Assembly: GCF_030463535.1 (NCBI RefSeq)
Contig: NC_132891.1
Coordinates: 12,311,949-12,375,948, forward strand
Direction of reading: 5' to 3'
Origin: Salminus brasiliensis
Lineage: Eukaryota > Chordata > Actinopteri > Characiformes > Bryconidae
DNA length: 64,000 nucleotides
In this document: positions 47,501-58,991 of the stretch, in pieces
How positions within the stretch are numbered: the first letter of the stretch is position 1
Layout: every line of letters begins with the position of its first letter
Translations under genes and position numbers: made by a program
Notes under the pieces: generated by a model
Told to the model about the DNA's origin: nothing
Database searches by the model: none
What the model saw: the letters and a program-made list of their open reading frames with translations, nothing else

Positions 47501-50500
47501 AGTAGTCTCCAATCCTTCTCTTAAAGAATTACCTTCATGCAGGTTTTAACATAACCCAAATTGAACACACCCCATTTAGCCAATTAAGGACTGCTGAAGT
47601 CAGTAATTAGTTGGATAAAGTGGGGTGGATTAGGGTTGGATCCAAAGTCTGCATGAAGGGAGATTTCCAGGAACAGGGTTGGAGACCATTGTTTTATGTA
47701 GAACCATTTAAAAAGGGTTGTTTATGGCATCAATAAGGGTTCCATTCTTGTCATTACTATGTTGAAGCCCTTTGGCTTAGAGTATAAACAAAATGTTGGT
47801 TAACAAGAGCATTGCTCTGTATGGATCAAAGTCACAAATATTTCACAATTCACCATCATTTCTTTGAAAGAATGCTAAATATATATTAAATACTCAAGGT
47901 AAAAGGGTGTCTCAGAGGTGTATAGCACTGTCTGCTTTTCTTTAATAAAAAAAAATAAAACAAGCCTTTTTTTCATAGTGTTAGTTTACAGTGGAGAGAA
48001 AAAAAAATTCAGCTCAATAGAGCCGACACTGGAGGCACAGCCCATGTGATGTGTGGCAGTAATTAAGCGGAGAGGCATTTGTCCTGCTTTACTCCTATGA
48101 TTAGTAGTTAACACCATGGTCCAATAGCTTAAAAATCACCATCAGCCCACGCTACTCATGGCCATAAAATTTCCCATTTTATGCTCCTTAGCAGCTTCAC
48201 CCTGAGATTCTTCATTAGCCTTATTTATAAGTGTGCTTTGCGCTCGCACAAAGACAATAAACATGTTCCTAGAGTGTTGCAAATCAGAAATTTGCTCAGA
48301 TTTTTTCCACCAACTTAAAACGTGAAAGCGGTGGGCAGTGTGAGCGAGGCTGAGGGGCCAGGCAGCTGCGTCTCCCCATGCAGCTTCAAACTGGCCGCTT
48401 GTCGTACATTTTTAACTAATGGGCTTATTTATGCACCCACTGTCACTTTCTCCTCAGGCTACTTTCTGCTCTCTTTCTTCCAAATGACTGTTCCCATAGT
48501 CGAACTGTTCCCAGACTAAAGCCAGCGGAATCTTCAGCTGTTGTTCAATGTTTGATTAAGAATGACTGAATTTGATTTGACAGTGGACTCACGTCTGGGG
48601 AGCAGTTAGTGCTTGCTTCATATAGGCCAGAATATTGTGTTTAGAAGGTTCAGTGGAAAAGACTTTAGTGTTAAAAGATTGATCTGCGGAGTGTACAATT
48701 TTTTTTTTTGTTTGTTTTTTTTTTGACAGAATGCTGAAGCAAAGCTTCTGCTCTGCTTTAAGTATATGTATTTGGGTGCATTTCAAAGCACCTTTCAACC
48801 ATAATCTCTAAAGAGGTTCAGTGATCCCAAATGACATACTTTGGAAGAGGAGAAATCTTCATCTCTGTTTATTAATCTGCTTTTTTAAAAATAAGATTAT
48901 TCCTTTATTTAAAAAAAATAAAAACTTTAGCCATTTAAGTTTAAGCCATAGGCTGTCCACTGGGTGCCTGTGTTGATATATTAAGATTTTGTTAAAGCTA
49001 AATCGCCGGTAAAACTGACAGTCAGCACTTTTTTGTTTATCTGTGGGAGAGACACACATATGCCAGTGTGGAGGAATGCGTGGATAAGGCCTTGCACCTA
49101 ATACATGGTAGTTTGCTAAGACATAATGCCTTGGTAACAAATGTGCTTGTAACAACTGAATATAGTTTAGTGCTAGTTGTTTTTTTTTTTTAGCATTCAG
49201 TGCTTACGGGAAGCTGGAGCTCATATGGGGACCATGAGAATGTCATTTTATGAGCTGTTGAATAGTTTAACTAGTATTTGGTCTTAGATTACATGTCTTT
49301 GAAGTGAACACATTTAAACTAATTGTTTTGTTCAGGCCATGAGTGTTTCAGTCATCCGATAGCATGAAAGCCTTCTATCACAAAACTGGCAAATATATAG
49401 GAAAGAATTGTGTTATTACAAATAATTTTGCATTTCTACATGCATTCTTCTATGGAATGTAAAACTATTTGAATTTGATTAATTATATAAGTACGCACAT
49501 CTCAAACTCCTTCTGGTGGCACAGTTAAGAAATGTACTTTTTGGAAGCTGGTGTGCCTATCTTCATCTAGGGCTCTTTTCTTTTCTGAGGCATGCATTTA
49601 AAGTGGAATTCAATTAAGGCATGCAAGTTTAAAGGGCTGATTTTACAATCTCTACCTCTTTTTAGACATTTGATTAAGTTCCAGTATTTTGATTGCTTTT
49701 GACCTCAATTATCAAGATCCATATCCCAGGAAATGAATTCAATATTAAAAAAGGGGGAATGAGAGGGGTGTAAATGGACACCTGCTTTTCACCTGCAGTC
49801 TGAACAATGCTGGCAGGTAGAAACCGAATTAGAGCTTTCTCCAGTTTCTATTGACTGTCTCAGCATTTCCCACAAAAATGAAGTCCACTGTTCAGCATAG
49901 TAAGCTGAAGGAAATTCTATCGTCGCCTTATATGGCCTAAAGGAACAGTAAGGAATCTGATTCTTAGCTCATAGCCTTGAATGGCAGTGACGGTAGCAGA
50001 CAATGTGCTCAAACAATTTTACCTTCACCTCACATGTGAAATGAAATGGCAGGTTTGCGTTGTCAAATCAACTGTTCTGCACTTCTTCTAAAGCGCGGAT
50101 GCTTATACTGGAAGCTGAGGAGCACTTTACAGATTATGACTCATTTCTCAACAGATCTGCAGACCAAACACTCCGTCGCCCGCATTCCAGAGCATTCAGA
50201 ACCTAAGAGACACAAGCTATCCTTGGCCACCCCCTCTCTCCATGAAGTCGGCCCTCTCCCCAACCCCTTAATGGATTAATATGCAGGCAGCACTTTCCAG
50301 TGGCGCTTGGGCACAGAGAGTCAATATGTCAGCATTTATTGATGCCCCACAGAGCTGCACAGGGTTTTCAGGCCTCTTTTCAGGCTTAAATGGCCCCCTA
50401 AGGTGCTGCCTCTATTGGGCCTGAAAGGCCAGGGAGGCCCCTGAGGCTCTCTGTTGTTTAAGGTGAGCACGCTCACACACACACGCAATGGACAAAAAGA

Positions 50501-53500
50501 CCACTGAGCCTTCAAGCACATGACAAGACCTATAAAAGAGCATCACCCATCACCTCTCCTCCACATTTTCCCTTTTTCCCTCCAAACTTTTTTTTGTGCA
50601 CTGCGATGGAAAGAAAAGGGACCTAATTGTTTGTTGTGGGAGCCGGAGATTATAGAACCTTCCCTCCTTTTCTCACAAGCTTTTTTTTCTTCTTCTGCAG
50701 CTTCTTCTTTTTAAGGGTTTTGCTTTTATCCCGTGGAATGAAAAGAAGGAACATGGGCTAGAAGGAGTGTCAGCCCAAAATACACTGGCATTGTCCTTAT
50801 GTGCTTCGATTTGTCATCTCCTGTTAACAGCTTGCCTAAATTGTTGGTACCCAGTTTGGGGAACTTCTAGATCCAGATTTGTTTTAGTTAACACTTAAAT
50901 ACTATGCAGAGAATAGAAAAAGAAAAATAGATAGGGAGGACTTATTGAGTTTTGTAACATGATACATGGTATATAGCATATCTCCCTAAACCCACTGTCC
51001 CATCAAGAGTAGGCCTACTTTGTCCATCTGTATTATAATATCTATAAATGTTACATTTACTGTAGATGTTATAGCTACCATAGTGTAGATATGAGCGAGT
51101 ATTGTTGTAAACATTAGTAAACTGTAGGTACCAATACGTACTGTCATAAACATTCATTGTAGAGATCAAAATATATTGTCCAAAGTATGTAAAGGCATGA
51201 ATATCTACAGTAGATATTGGTGTGCATTTTATTAAATATCACTATTCTCCAATGAAAAACATGCCTCCATTTTTGTCCAGTTTTAGTTTTCTCCATTATT
51301 TGGACCCTATAGCTGTCATGTACCCTGTGTATATTGTTCTAGATGAATGGACCAATAGAAATGCTCCACATTGACTTAGAATAAAATCTTTCTACATTGA
51401 CTTCTATTCAAAGTTAAAATGTTTTTTTTTCTCCTCCTGTAAAGATGCTGATTCTGAGATATCTACTGACTATCGCTGCTTTGTATTTTCAGAAATATCT
51501 ACTGTAGGTATCATATAAATATTATTTATTAAATAAATATTGAATAAATATATATTATAGATATTGGTATGTACTGAATAAGTATCTATTTCAGATATCA
51601 GTGTGTATTGTCAGAAAACACCTGTGCTTGATAATGGTGTGTATGTGTTTCCATAATTGTGTTTCTGAGCTACAGCAAACTTCCTCATTTCTGCCTGAAT
51701 ACCCATCCCATTTCCATCCCTGCTCTCCAGTCTCGCTCTGTGTTCTGCACTGGTGTTAGCTTAATTGTACTGTGTGGATCTGCATAATCAAGTGCATGTC
51801 CTGCAGCCAAAGAGCTCCTCCATCTCCCGCTGCTGCTGCTGCTGCGCTTCAGAAGAGCAGTATCTCTGCCTCAGATCCTCCGCAGACGTTAGGAGCGGCA
51901 GGTCGGCTTCAATCCAGCCCTGAAGCCATGCGGATTGTTCTGCAGCAGATGCATGTCAAAGATAGGTGATTATAATAGTGTGTTTGTACAGTGTTCCTTC
52001 CCTCTTTCTTTTCTCTGACTGACCAATAAAGAGGATGGAGGAACAACTGTGAAAACAAAAGAGAGAGGAACTAGTGAGAGTTTGGAGTTAGATTACAGAG
52101 TGCGATGAGAACTTTTCAGTCGTTTTGGCGTTGTACCCTTTAAGTGAAAATGGATAGTGGTGGTTTGAATTTATTGTGTGGCAGAGCTGAGGATGATTCA
52201 GTTGTAATGAGTGGATTTTCCTCTGTGGCGAATTTGCGCGGAATGGAAGAATGCCATCTGTTTTCTTCCTTTACAAACACTTGTGTTAGAATTGGCTCCT
52301 TAAAAGCAGGGGGTGGTCTTCTGAGGAGTCACTTTAGGTCTGAAATAATGTCCATCAAATTGAGGGTACAGTATGCTGACTGAGGCTCCTCGCCATGCCT
52401 CATTAACATCCAGTACATGGTTCACCAGAGCCAAATGCTTTGCTCTAATTTGCTAATCGCCTCTAGTTGTAAATGAGGGGAGGAATGGTGTGGCCCAGCT
52501 AATATGTGACACAGTCCTGGTTCTAATGTTGTTTAGACTGCCAGGCCTGATGAAGACAAATGCGTAAATGTTTGCCACCGTGCTAAGTGCAGTGCCCTTT
52601 TAGGAATGTGCAGCTGTGGAGGGCTACATTTCCTCAGGCCTTTTAGCTGACCAAAGCGCTCCAGAGAGACCGGGGCAGGAGCGGCTGATCCAGAGTGGGA
52701 ATGAAAAGAGGGCCGAGAGGAGCAAAGAGGCCGAGTGTGGCCGTGATGATGAATATCCCATCTGCTGGTCGCTTTGCTGGTGTCGGAGGTTGATGAGGAG
52801 GATGGAAGAGAGGAGCTTGTGTTGGGTGGTCATGACTTCTCCTTGGCCCCCCAGTCATTCTTCGCCCGTAGCAGTTAATCACAGTCCTGGGCTCAGCCGC
52901 TCTTAACGCGCCTTCCACGCCAGCGCTGACAAAGTTCAATCAGACACTTTGTGTAATGAATGCGCTTTGTGCATCTGAAGTAGGACTGTTACAGCTTTTC
53001 ACTTTGCCAGCTAATCTGTCTGGGTACTGCATGGTTTTACAACTCGCTTGCAGCTGAAGTTATGGCTCTGAAACATCAGCGCAGTTCTTTGATGGTGATA
53101 TAATTAATTGTCCCTGTGTGAGTTCTACTCTGCAAGTTATGTCAGTTCCATTGGGAGAACCCATCTTGAATAATTAATAGGATTCAAATGATTTGAAATG
53201 CGACAAGGCAGGGAATTTGTAATGTAAGCGTCTTGTGGGTGTGACGAAGGTTCTCTCGAATAGAAGTAAACATCACTGCTTCATTTTCAGATCATTTTTC
53301 TAATTAGCATGATCTTCAGTTGAGTTAGCTCATTTTCCCTGTGATGCGGTATTTGACAAAATAGTGAACCCTGGAGGAAGTCTAAGCAATAATGTACTCT
53401 CTGTAATTCTTAATTAAGCTCTCGTTTCATGATAAATGCTTGAGCATTTTATCAACATCCCTTGAACTTTTAAATGGAATTACATTTGTCATTTTATTAC

Positions 53501-56500
53501 AATCATGGGATTCCACATTATCTCTGAATGGTTTGATTAGTGCTTCTAAAAATGATATATCTTTTCCCATTCACCTTACTCTAGAGCGGCATGTGTCTCG
53601 CTCGTCCCATTTATGCCATAGCACATTCGCCATATCTTGGGAACTTTCCATGGTCCCATTTGTGTGATGGGACCTTAGCATGCCAATCGTGGGATCTCTC
53701 GCCGAGACAAAGATGAGGTTCAGGTTTAGGCTGCGTATCTGCATCAGCGTCTGTTTCATTACCATAATCCTGTCTTCATTATACTGAGAGACAGAGAGCA
53801 GGAGAGAGAGTGAGAGGGAGAGGCTGACCTTCAGCAGGAGCGTGCTGTCAAACTTATTCTCTTTTTTATCGGGCAGCACAGGCCCAACCGAGGTGCTCCT
53901 CATGCACTGTGATAGGGCAGCTAAATGACATTGTAATTGTTGTGACCAGGGCAGGATGAGATGTGGCAGAATACATACTCATCAGTCACGCATGCGCTCC
54001 TCTCCAAGCTTCTGGCCTCTGCAAATTGCATTGCTTAGATTTGGCTCTCCATTTTTTCCTTTTTATTATTATTATTATTATTTTTTGTTATTTATTCAGT
54101 CGTGTGGGGTGGGGGTTTAGAATAAAAGAGAGAGTGAGAGAGAAAGAGAGAGGGAGAGAAGTTGAGGCATGGTGATCACAAACATTAAGAAGAGCAATCT
54201 CTCACTCGGACCAAATCTGCCCAGATAACCATGTGGGTTGGTGATGCAAAGCAAAGCTGGATATTGGTGGATTTTCTCCCCTCGTTTTAAATCCAGCAGC
54301 ATGTAGACGAGAACAAATAAATTCCATGCTGTCTCTGAAATGAAAGCTCGCGGCCACCCCTAGGTTTCGGAGGTGCCTTTGGAAAGTGATCTATAGACCA
54401 CTGCGCCGGCCTCAAGTGTTGTCATGGCAAGTTAAAGGCAAATCGCTTTGTCGCAATCTCTCCTAAAATCAACAAAGGGATATGCGACCCATGTATGGGG
54501 TCCTCCTGTTTGTATACGAGTATATTTTTACCTCGCCGTTTGGGAGGAGGAGGGGGTGGTGGTTACTTTGGGGAAAAAGGCATCTTTGTAAAAAGAAAAG
54601 GCAGAGGAATTGATTTAATTAATGCGGCCTCATGTCCTACGGCCACATGTAATCCGTTGAGAACTGTGGAGCGTGAGCTTTGGGAGACAAAAAGACAGCC
54701 ACCAGAAGACTCCTCAAGTGGCCTGTAATGAGAGTCTCTGTGTAATCCTGTAATTCCTTGTTTAATTAAACTGCGGCGCTGGCCTGAAGTCGGAGCCACT
54801 TTGACGTCTCCCTCATTGTTGCTCCTTTATTTAAGTAGCATTTGGAACTTGATTTTTCCTGGCCTATTTCAACATACGTTCTCCACATAAACGCATGCAA
54901 ACAAACAAAGGCTAGCACACATGAGTTTCAGAATCTGAGGTTGCCCTTGAGTTTTCTGACAGACTAGTGCCAGTTCTTAACTTTACAGGTGCCACAACTG
55001 GTCATTTCGGACCACCAATAATGCCCAACTTTTACTCTTATCCACCAGTAACCCTCTAGAAACCATCTATGAACTATTAGTCATTGCACATAAAAATCTG
55101 CTTCAGTCAGTAGCTATAGTAATAGTCACTAAATGTCTTTCTGGTATTGAAATGATCAACAATAAGAACATGAGAAGCTAAAGCAAGGGAGTCACACTCC
55201 TATAGTTACATCCTTCTCAAAAAGCCCATGCAGAGGATTCAAGAATGTCTAATAACTAATAACAACTAACAGAAATGACTATCAAATCTGCCAAAACTGT
55301 AGAATGATTGTGTCTAAAATACATGTGTGTCATATTAACACAGTATGACCTGCATTCAACTGCAAGCATACAGTGGCCAACCATATAGAGGAAAATCTTC
55401 TAAAAAGCCCATTATAATATAATATAAGTTAATGTAGTATTTTAATATGGATTTTTAGTTTATATGTGAACTGAATGATCCATCTCTTTTAACATAGTCA
55501 GCAGGTTTGTATTATTTATAATAATAATAATAATAAAAATTGGCCCCAGGCACCTTAAGTAAATGGGCTCCCTTGTGTTTCTTATAAGCCCATTGACTTT
55601 ATTTCAGAAAATGCGATTGATAAGCTTATGAAGACCAGAACCCCTCTTTTCAAAAGGACTAAGAAATATTTGAATTGGAAAACGTCATTAACGTAAATGT
55701 CCAACATTTAATTTATTTTTAACAAAGGTTGTTTCCTTCATTAGTTGACTAATTTAAGCATTTTCAGTCAAATACTTTTGTTTAATGGCTGTGCATATCG
55801 CTGTAAGTACATTGACGTTTTGGTAAGAGTCTTATAGCCAATATGCGAGCTTTGAGAAACATGCTGTAGTAGTTGTGTTGTACAGAGCCAGGGCTGCAGT
55901 GCAGGCTTTAATGTTTTCTATATAATAAAGGCTTGACAATGAGCTGATGGGTTAGAGCAGGGATAGCACTAACTATGCCACAGTGTGGCCCTTGAGCTAA
56001 ACATTGACCTTTTCATCTGTATTTTTCCAACACCGCTCAGCCTTACACTCACCTCCCTGTTGTCCCCTCTGGCAGCACATGCTCAGAGTCAGAACAGGAG
56101 CAAACAGGAGCCGCTGTAATCATCACTCCTAAATTCCCTGAGCTCATTTTGTACTGACAGGTTGCTCTAATTACATAAAATGGGAAGCTACCCTTTTTTG
56201 CTGTCTGTTGCATTTACTGTTAATGTGTCACATCATAAACAGTGGTGACCATGCTTGAATGTAGCTCTGGCTGTCTGCAGACCAAGCAGGCCACTGCTGC
56301 TGAGCAGGAAGTGGCAGGCAGGGTCAGAGCCATCCGTTCCTGTCCCAGATTAATTAAACTGTATCATTCGGTACAATCGTTTCGCCTGCAGCTTATGGGC
56401 AGATGGCTCCTTTAAACCCTAATCTAGCCCTCTGCGAACCCTTCTCCTGCTGGGCATTTCCACGCCAAACGCCGGCACAAAGGGTGGCGAAAAATAATAA

Positions 56501-58991
56501 CCATCATTAAAGTAGAGGCGTATCACTCGCAGCTTCTGGGCTGGGCGAGAGAGCAAGAGAGAGAACAAGGGAGAGAGAGTGAGACAGAAAGAAAAAGGGA
56601 TGAGCCCTAGGCCCAGGGCTGAGTGGAGCAGAGTGGAGAAGTGGGAGCAATACAGGTCAGGCTGTTTGCTGTGGAGCAGCTCAGGGCCCACTTCTGTCTT
56701 CCATAATCAGCCCCCCTACCTCAGAAGAGGCAGCCTGGGAAGCCCCTGCCAGCGTCGGCCAATGAGGAGCCAGGGTTCAGCCGTCTCTAATGTGGAATGG
56801 CTTAAATTTTGGGTGGGGGACGGGTAGGGGGAGTCATGGCCTGGATTAAGGCCTGTGTCTGCGGCACTGGGCCCCTGATGCTGCCAGGGGGATTTTTGGA
56901 GGATCAGCCTAGCGCTGCCCAAACTGGAAATAAATAAGGAATAAACTCAAATGAAATGGTAAAGATGGTCTCTAAGACCTTTTCTGCCTCTGTGGGATGG
57001 TTGAAAGCTCCTGACGTGACCTAAAGAATAGAGAGAAAGTAGACTTATCTCTTCTCTGTCTTCAAGGGAGCCACTGGTGGAGCTGCTTACATATATTTTT
57101 TTGACAATTCCAATGCGCTTTGTTACCATAACAGTTGTTTACCTGCGTTACGTTCCTCAGAACCTGCAGAACACCTGGAATAACATTTCATTAACGAATG
57201 CCCGGACTTGCCGCAGAAGTAAATAATGATTCAATAAATAAAGACTGTCAAATGCTTTTGCTGCACACATGAACGATATGCTAATTTGTAATTTCGTGTG
57301 CATTCAAGCCGTCCTCGAATTACCACCCACACCCGTCTTGTTTCTATCAGTTGACTGATTTGGTCTCATTCTTTTCTCCATTTCAAAGCGCTCCTCCAAC
57401 GAGCCGCCGAATAGCGACAGAGTGTTATCTGTAATTGACATGGAGAGCTGTGTTTGACAGATAATCTGCTGCTGTCAGTTTTTTAAAAACAGGGAGGACA
57501 TATTGTGGGCCCAGTTTAATAAAACAAACACAAGAATATACTGCAAATATTTAGGCAGTGCCAGTTTTGTTTCAGTGCCCCGGGCCCTTTGCAGAAGAAT
57601 AGTGCTACATGGATCTCTAAGGTGGTCTGCTAAGATTAACTCCCCCCACCACTCCATCATGGCCTCAGGGCCAGTTGGGTTGTGTACACACGCGGGATTG
57701 CCTTTACAAAAAGCCTTTCTCATATAAATAACCACACATTGCAATAATATTTGCTTGAGAGCCACATGAAGCCGTTATCATTTCAGTTTCCTTGTCGTCC
57801 GTTCCTCCTCTCAGTGCGTTCCCAGCATTCCCCCACTGCATTGAAATCTGACAGGAGGAAATGATTTATGATAATAAAGCAGTTGGTTAAGACTGACTTG
57901 TAATAATGATGCTGCAGGCGCTTGGAAATGTGTGGCATTGTCGTGTCAATTTAGAATTTTTAGGTAAAGCAAAGATTCTGCCAAAAATCACACAATTTTC
58001 TCATTACCACAAATAGTTGGTCAGCCCTAACATTTGTGCTTCTTTACCTTTTACTGAATCTAAAAGGCTAATGTAGCTAACATATGTTGACGTAGCCATT
58101 GGGTTAGCATCATTTAAACTTCATGCTAAACTCAATTTCAAGGAAACTAATGTGGTGTCTGATATTAGTACTTGCATGCTGGTCAGTTTAACTTCAACAT
58201 ACATCTATCTTTTAACCATCACCAGGGTTGCAGCAATGAGCTTGCTAATCAAATGAATTTGGCGGTGTACTGTACTGTATGGAATAATGTTGCACCGATT
58301 TAATCACACTTATATTCATTTAGACTTAATGCATGGCACTGATATACTTTATCCACTAATTTATCTAAACTTAGCCTAATTCAGCTATGTAGTTAGTGTA
58401 GCGCTTGTTAAACTTACTTTCACTTTAAATTTACTTCCGATCATAATTAACTTAACGTAATACTTAACTTAATCTGTGTCAGCATGTGCTACAGTTTCTA
58501 AAAAATAAAAATTACCTAACATGAATGGCATTCATGTGAATGATAGCCATCTAGTTAGCTAAGTTAGCTAATCCCCAGGGGCTAGTTAGCCTTGATGAAA
58601 AAATAATAGAACAAAATAACATTTGAACAACATAATTTGATGACATGTTTTTGTCAATTTTTTTAGATGACATTATGCCATAACCCAAACATCCAAACAT
58701 GGCTGATTAAATATGTCTTAAGCTAGAAGAGATTTTTATACCTTTTTTAAAGGCCATAGTCTCAAGTTCTTGCATTTTGTGGCTGTAACAGGGGGCCGTG
58801 TGGACGAAGGCTCGGACGTGGACTCTGAGCCGGACCTGCCGCTAAAGAGGAAGCAGAGGCGCAGCCGCACCACCTTCACCGCGGAGCAGCTGGAGGAGTT
58901 GGAGAAAGCCTTTGAGAGGACACACTACCCCGACATCTACACCCGAGAGGAGTTGGCCCAGAGGACCAAACTGACCGAAGCTCGTGTACAG
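33032..58991 (+). CDS. pax7: Paired box protein Pax7, 5' half (exons 1-5, partial)
   Basis: The joined exons 33032-33116, 34028-34263, 34582-34711, 37337-37465 and 58792-58991 give 260 residues in one unbroken frame. Pax7 is a nuclear transcription factor of the Pax3/7 group that specifies neural crest, pigment cell, dorsal neural tube and muscle satellite cell fates. Order of parts: N-terminus [18 protein letters not shown]; paired domain from [14 protein letters not shown] to about DRSTVPS; linker [15 protein letters not shown]; octapeptide HSIDGILG; acidic [16 protein letters not shown]; then the homeodomain from [11 protein letters not shown] through helices 1 and 2. Lysine in [13 protein letters not shown] and threonine in AQRTKL favour Pax7 over Pax3 (R and A at these positions). 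Homeodomain helix 3 (WFSNRRAR) and the C-terminus were not found and should lie past 64000. The a/b teleost paralogue is not resolved. Confidence 0.97.
34028..34263 (+). CDS. pax7: pax7 exon 2 (N-terminal paired domain)
   Basis: Acceptor tcgactatag and donor gtaaga. It encodes [20 protein letters not shown], then [40 protein letters not shown] and [19 protein letters not shown]. This is the PAI subdomain and linker, with the DNA-contacting helix-turn-helix intact. Its 236-nt length and phases match the vertebrate Pax3/7 gene structure. Confidence 0.98.
34293..34336. repeat. (ATT)n microsatellite beside pax7 exon 2
   Basis: About fifteen ATT units starting 30 bp after the exon 2 donor. Confidence 0.92.
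34582..34711 (+). CDS. pax7: pax7 exon 3 (C-terminal paired domain)
   Basis: It encodes [40 protein letters not shown] and VPS. The acceptor is a tandem 'aagcag' (AG ends at 34581 and 34584), so the first Gln is optional. The main donor is gtgagg at 34712; a second donor, gtaagc at 34727, would add five codons in frame (GEASS). The reading frame stays open past both donors into the 39-bp array. Confidence 0.96.
34738..36492. repeat. 39-bp minisatellite in pax7 intron 3, 45 regular units
   Basis: The unit has the phrases ttttacaatattcccaca, tttctgactaatcactg and cagc. 1755 bp equals exactly 45 x 39. Variant units carry 'ctcacacttctaactgatc', 'catc' for 'cagc' or 'cggac' for 'ctgac'. As 39 is a multiple of three, both the exon 3 frame (13-residue [17 protein letters not shown] repeat) and a minus-strand frame ([17 protein letters not shown]) are open throughout. 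A block of 16 units (624 bp) is itself duplicated. Confidence 0.97.
36493..36988. repeat. Decayed distal part of the 39-bp array
   Basis: Imperfect units continue ('gatcactgcaggttttacag', 'tgactaaccactaccattt', 'tggctaatcacttcaacttt') with indels and growing divergence, so homogeneity falls off away from exon 3. Confidence 0.75.
37237..37278. repeat. (ATT)n microsatellite before pax7 exon 4
   Basis: About fourteen ATT units ending 58 bp upstream of the exon 4 acceptor. Confidence 0.92.
37337..37465 (+). CDS. pax7: pax7 exon 4 (linker and octapeptide)
   Basis: Acceptor ttgttatcatag and donor gtaaaa. It encodes [20 protein letters not shown], then [20 protein letters not shown] and GDKG. The octapeptide HSIDGILG, a Groucho/TLE-binding repression motif in the family, is intact. 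The acidic/basic linker is slightly shorter than the mammalian one. Confidence 0.97.
37599..37830. repeat. 20-bp minisatellite after pax7 exon 4
   Basis: About eleven units of gtttacagagcggtgttggg-like sequence, period exactly 20 for most units, G-rich on the plus strand, starting 134 bp past the exon 4 donor. Confidence 0.88.
40300..40435. promoter_or_regulatory. Candidate conserved enhancer in pax7 intron 4
   Basis: A high-complexity block with closely spaced homeodomain-type cores (cccattagcag, acctaatcagg, agattaatgtg, gccattagct). The appearance resembles vertebrate developmental non-coding elements. Conservation cannot be tested here. Confidence 0.3.
41290..41480. promoter_or_regulatory. 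Candidate conserved enhancer in pax7 intron 4
   Basis: A block of balanced composition with 'gcagagataacacaatcatc', 'tattaaactcggattaacct' and GC-rich flanks, distinct from the simple repeats that follow. Weak evidence based on composition and motif density. Confidence 0.27.
41539..41691. repeat. Compound trinucleotide cluster (CAT)n, (ATT)n, (ACT)n
   Basis: Ten or so CAT units, then ATT/TAA mixtures, then about nine ACT units, within 150 bp. Confidence 0.9.
44470..44582. mobile_element. Partial MITE, family C, with downstream shared block
   Basis: 'ttccaggatcagggttgaag' followed by 'accactgttttatgtagaac' and 'catttaaaaagggtt' is repeated at about 47680-47770. Only the right end of the element is present. 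Confidence 0.5.
45908..46110. mobile_element. Family A MITE copy
   Basis: It starts aaaaaggtgctacaaattgt and carries 'gtgattgtgaagaatctttg', 'acaagcatggtttgtcattg' and 'agtgattcttctatgg', matching copies at 83 and 3987. The right terminus is decayed. Confidence 0.55.
47502..47770. mobile_element. MITE, family C, with inverted ends
   Basis: Left end 'tagtctccaatccttctc' with 'accttcatgcagg'; right end 'ctgcatgaagggagattt' with 'ccaggaacagggttggagac' near 47694. These are inverted partners about 190 bp apart. The following block to 47770 is shared with the copy at 44470, so the repeat unit extends beyond the inverted repeats or is a composite. Confidence 0.6.
48010..48310. promoter_or_regulatory. 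Candidate conserved enhancer in pax7 intron 4
   Basis: 'gtggcagtaattaagcggag', 'cctatgattagtagttaaca', 'cttcattagccttatttata' and 'aagacaataaacatgttcct' place several homeodomain and forkhead-like cores in 300 bp of high-complexity sequence. Not tested by alignment. Confidence 0.3.
50260..50470. promoter_or_regulatory. Candidate conserved enhancer in pax7 intron 4
   Basis: 'cttaatggattaatatgcag' is a paired TAAT/ATTA-like arrangement (TAATGGATTA), the type of dimeric site bound by paired-class homeodomains. It is followed by a GC-rich block with repeated 'aggcct/aggccc'. Confidence 0.32.
51020..51640. repeat. Degenerate family of TATCTAC/GTAGATA palindromes
   Basis: Repeated variants include 'tatctacagtagatattggt' (about 51202), 'atctactgtaggtatcata' (about 51487), 'tttactgtagatgttatag' (about 51057) and 'tatttcagatatcagtgtgt' (about 51588). 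They look like a decayed tandem or hairpin repeat in AT-rich sequence. Confidence 0.45.
52380..52620. promoter_or_regulatory. Candidate conserved enhancer in pax7 intron 4
   Basis: 'gctctaatttgctaatcgcc' and 'cccagctaatatgtgacaca' with a TEAD-type GGAATGT near 52603, in high-complexity sequence. Weak evidence. Confidence 0.28.
53570..53780. promoter_or_regulatory. Candidate conserved element with perfect hairpin
   Basis: A GC-balanced block containing the inverted repeat ggtcccat (53652-53659) and atgggacc (53667-53674) with a 7-nt loop. It is unlike surrounding AT-rich intron DNA. Confidence 0.27.
55517..55538. repeat. (ATA)n short microsatellite
   Basis: Six to seven ATA units. Confidence 0.8.
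58792..58991 (+). CDS. pax7: pax7 exon 5 (acidic linker, homeodomain helices 1-2)
   Basis: Acceptor ggctgtaacag and donor gtgcca, a non-consensus but valid GT site. It encodes [20 protein letters not shown], then [40 protein letters not shown] and TEARVQ. The exon ends in phase 0 exactly where vertebrate Pax3/7 homeodomains are split, before VWFSNRRAR. Confidence 0.97.

Larger units (their letters stand above)
37831..58791 (+). other. pax7 intron 4, about 21 kb, no nested gene seen
   Basis: No splice-flanked coding segment was found on either strand. Several high-complexity blocks with TAAT/ATTA, E-box and GC-rich islands stand out against the AT-rich background. They are listed separately as weak cis-regulatory candidates. 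Mobile elements are few compared with the first 30 kb, which fits selection against insertion in a developmental regulatory intron. Confidence 0.5.

Noticed and set aside
52616..52939. Overlapping open frames on both strands in pax7 intron 4
   Set aside because: They occur in a GC-richer block where chance frames are longer; no splice sites, family motif or consistent codon bias.
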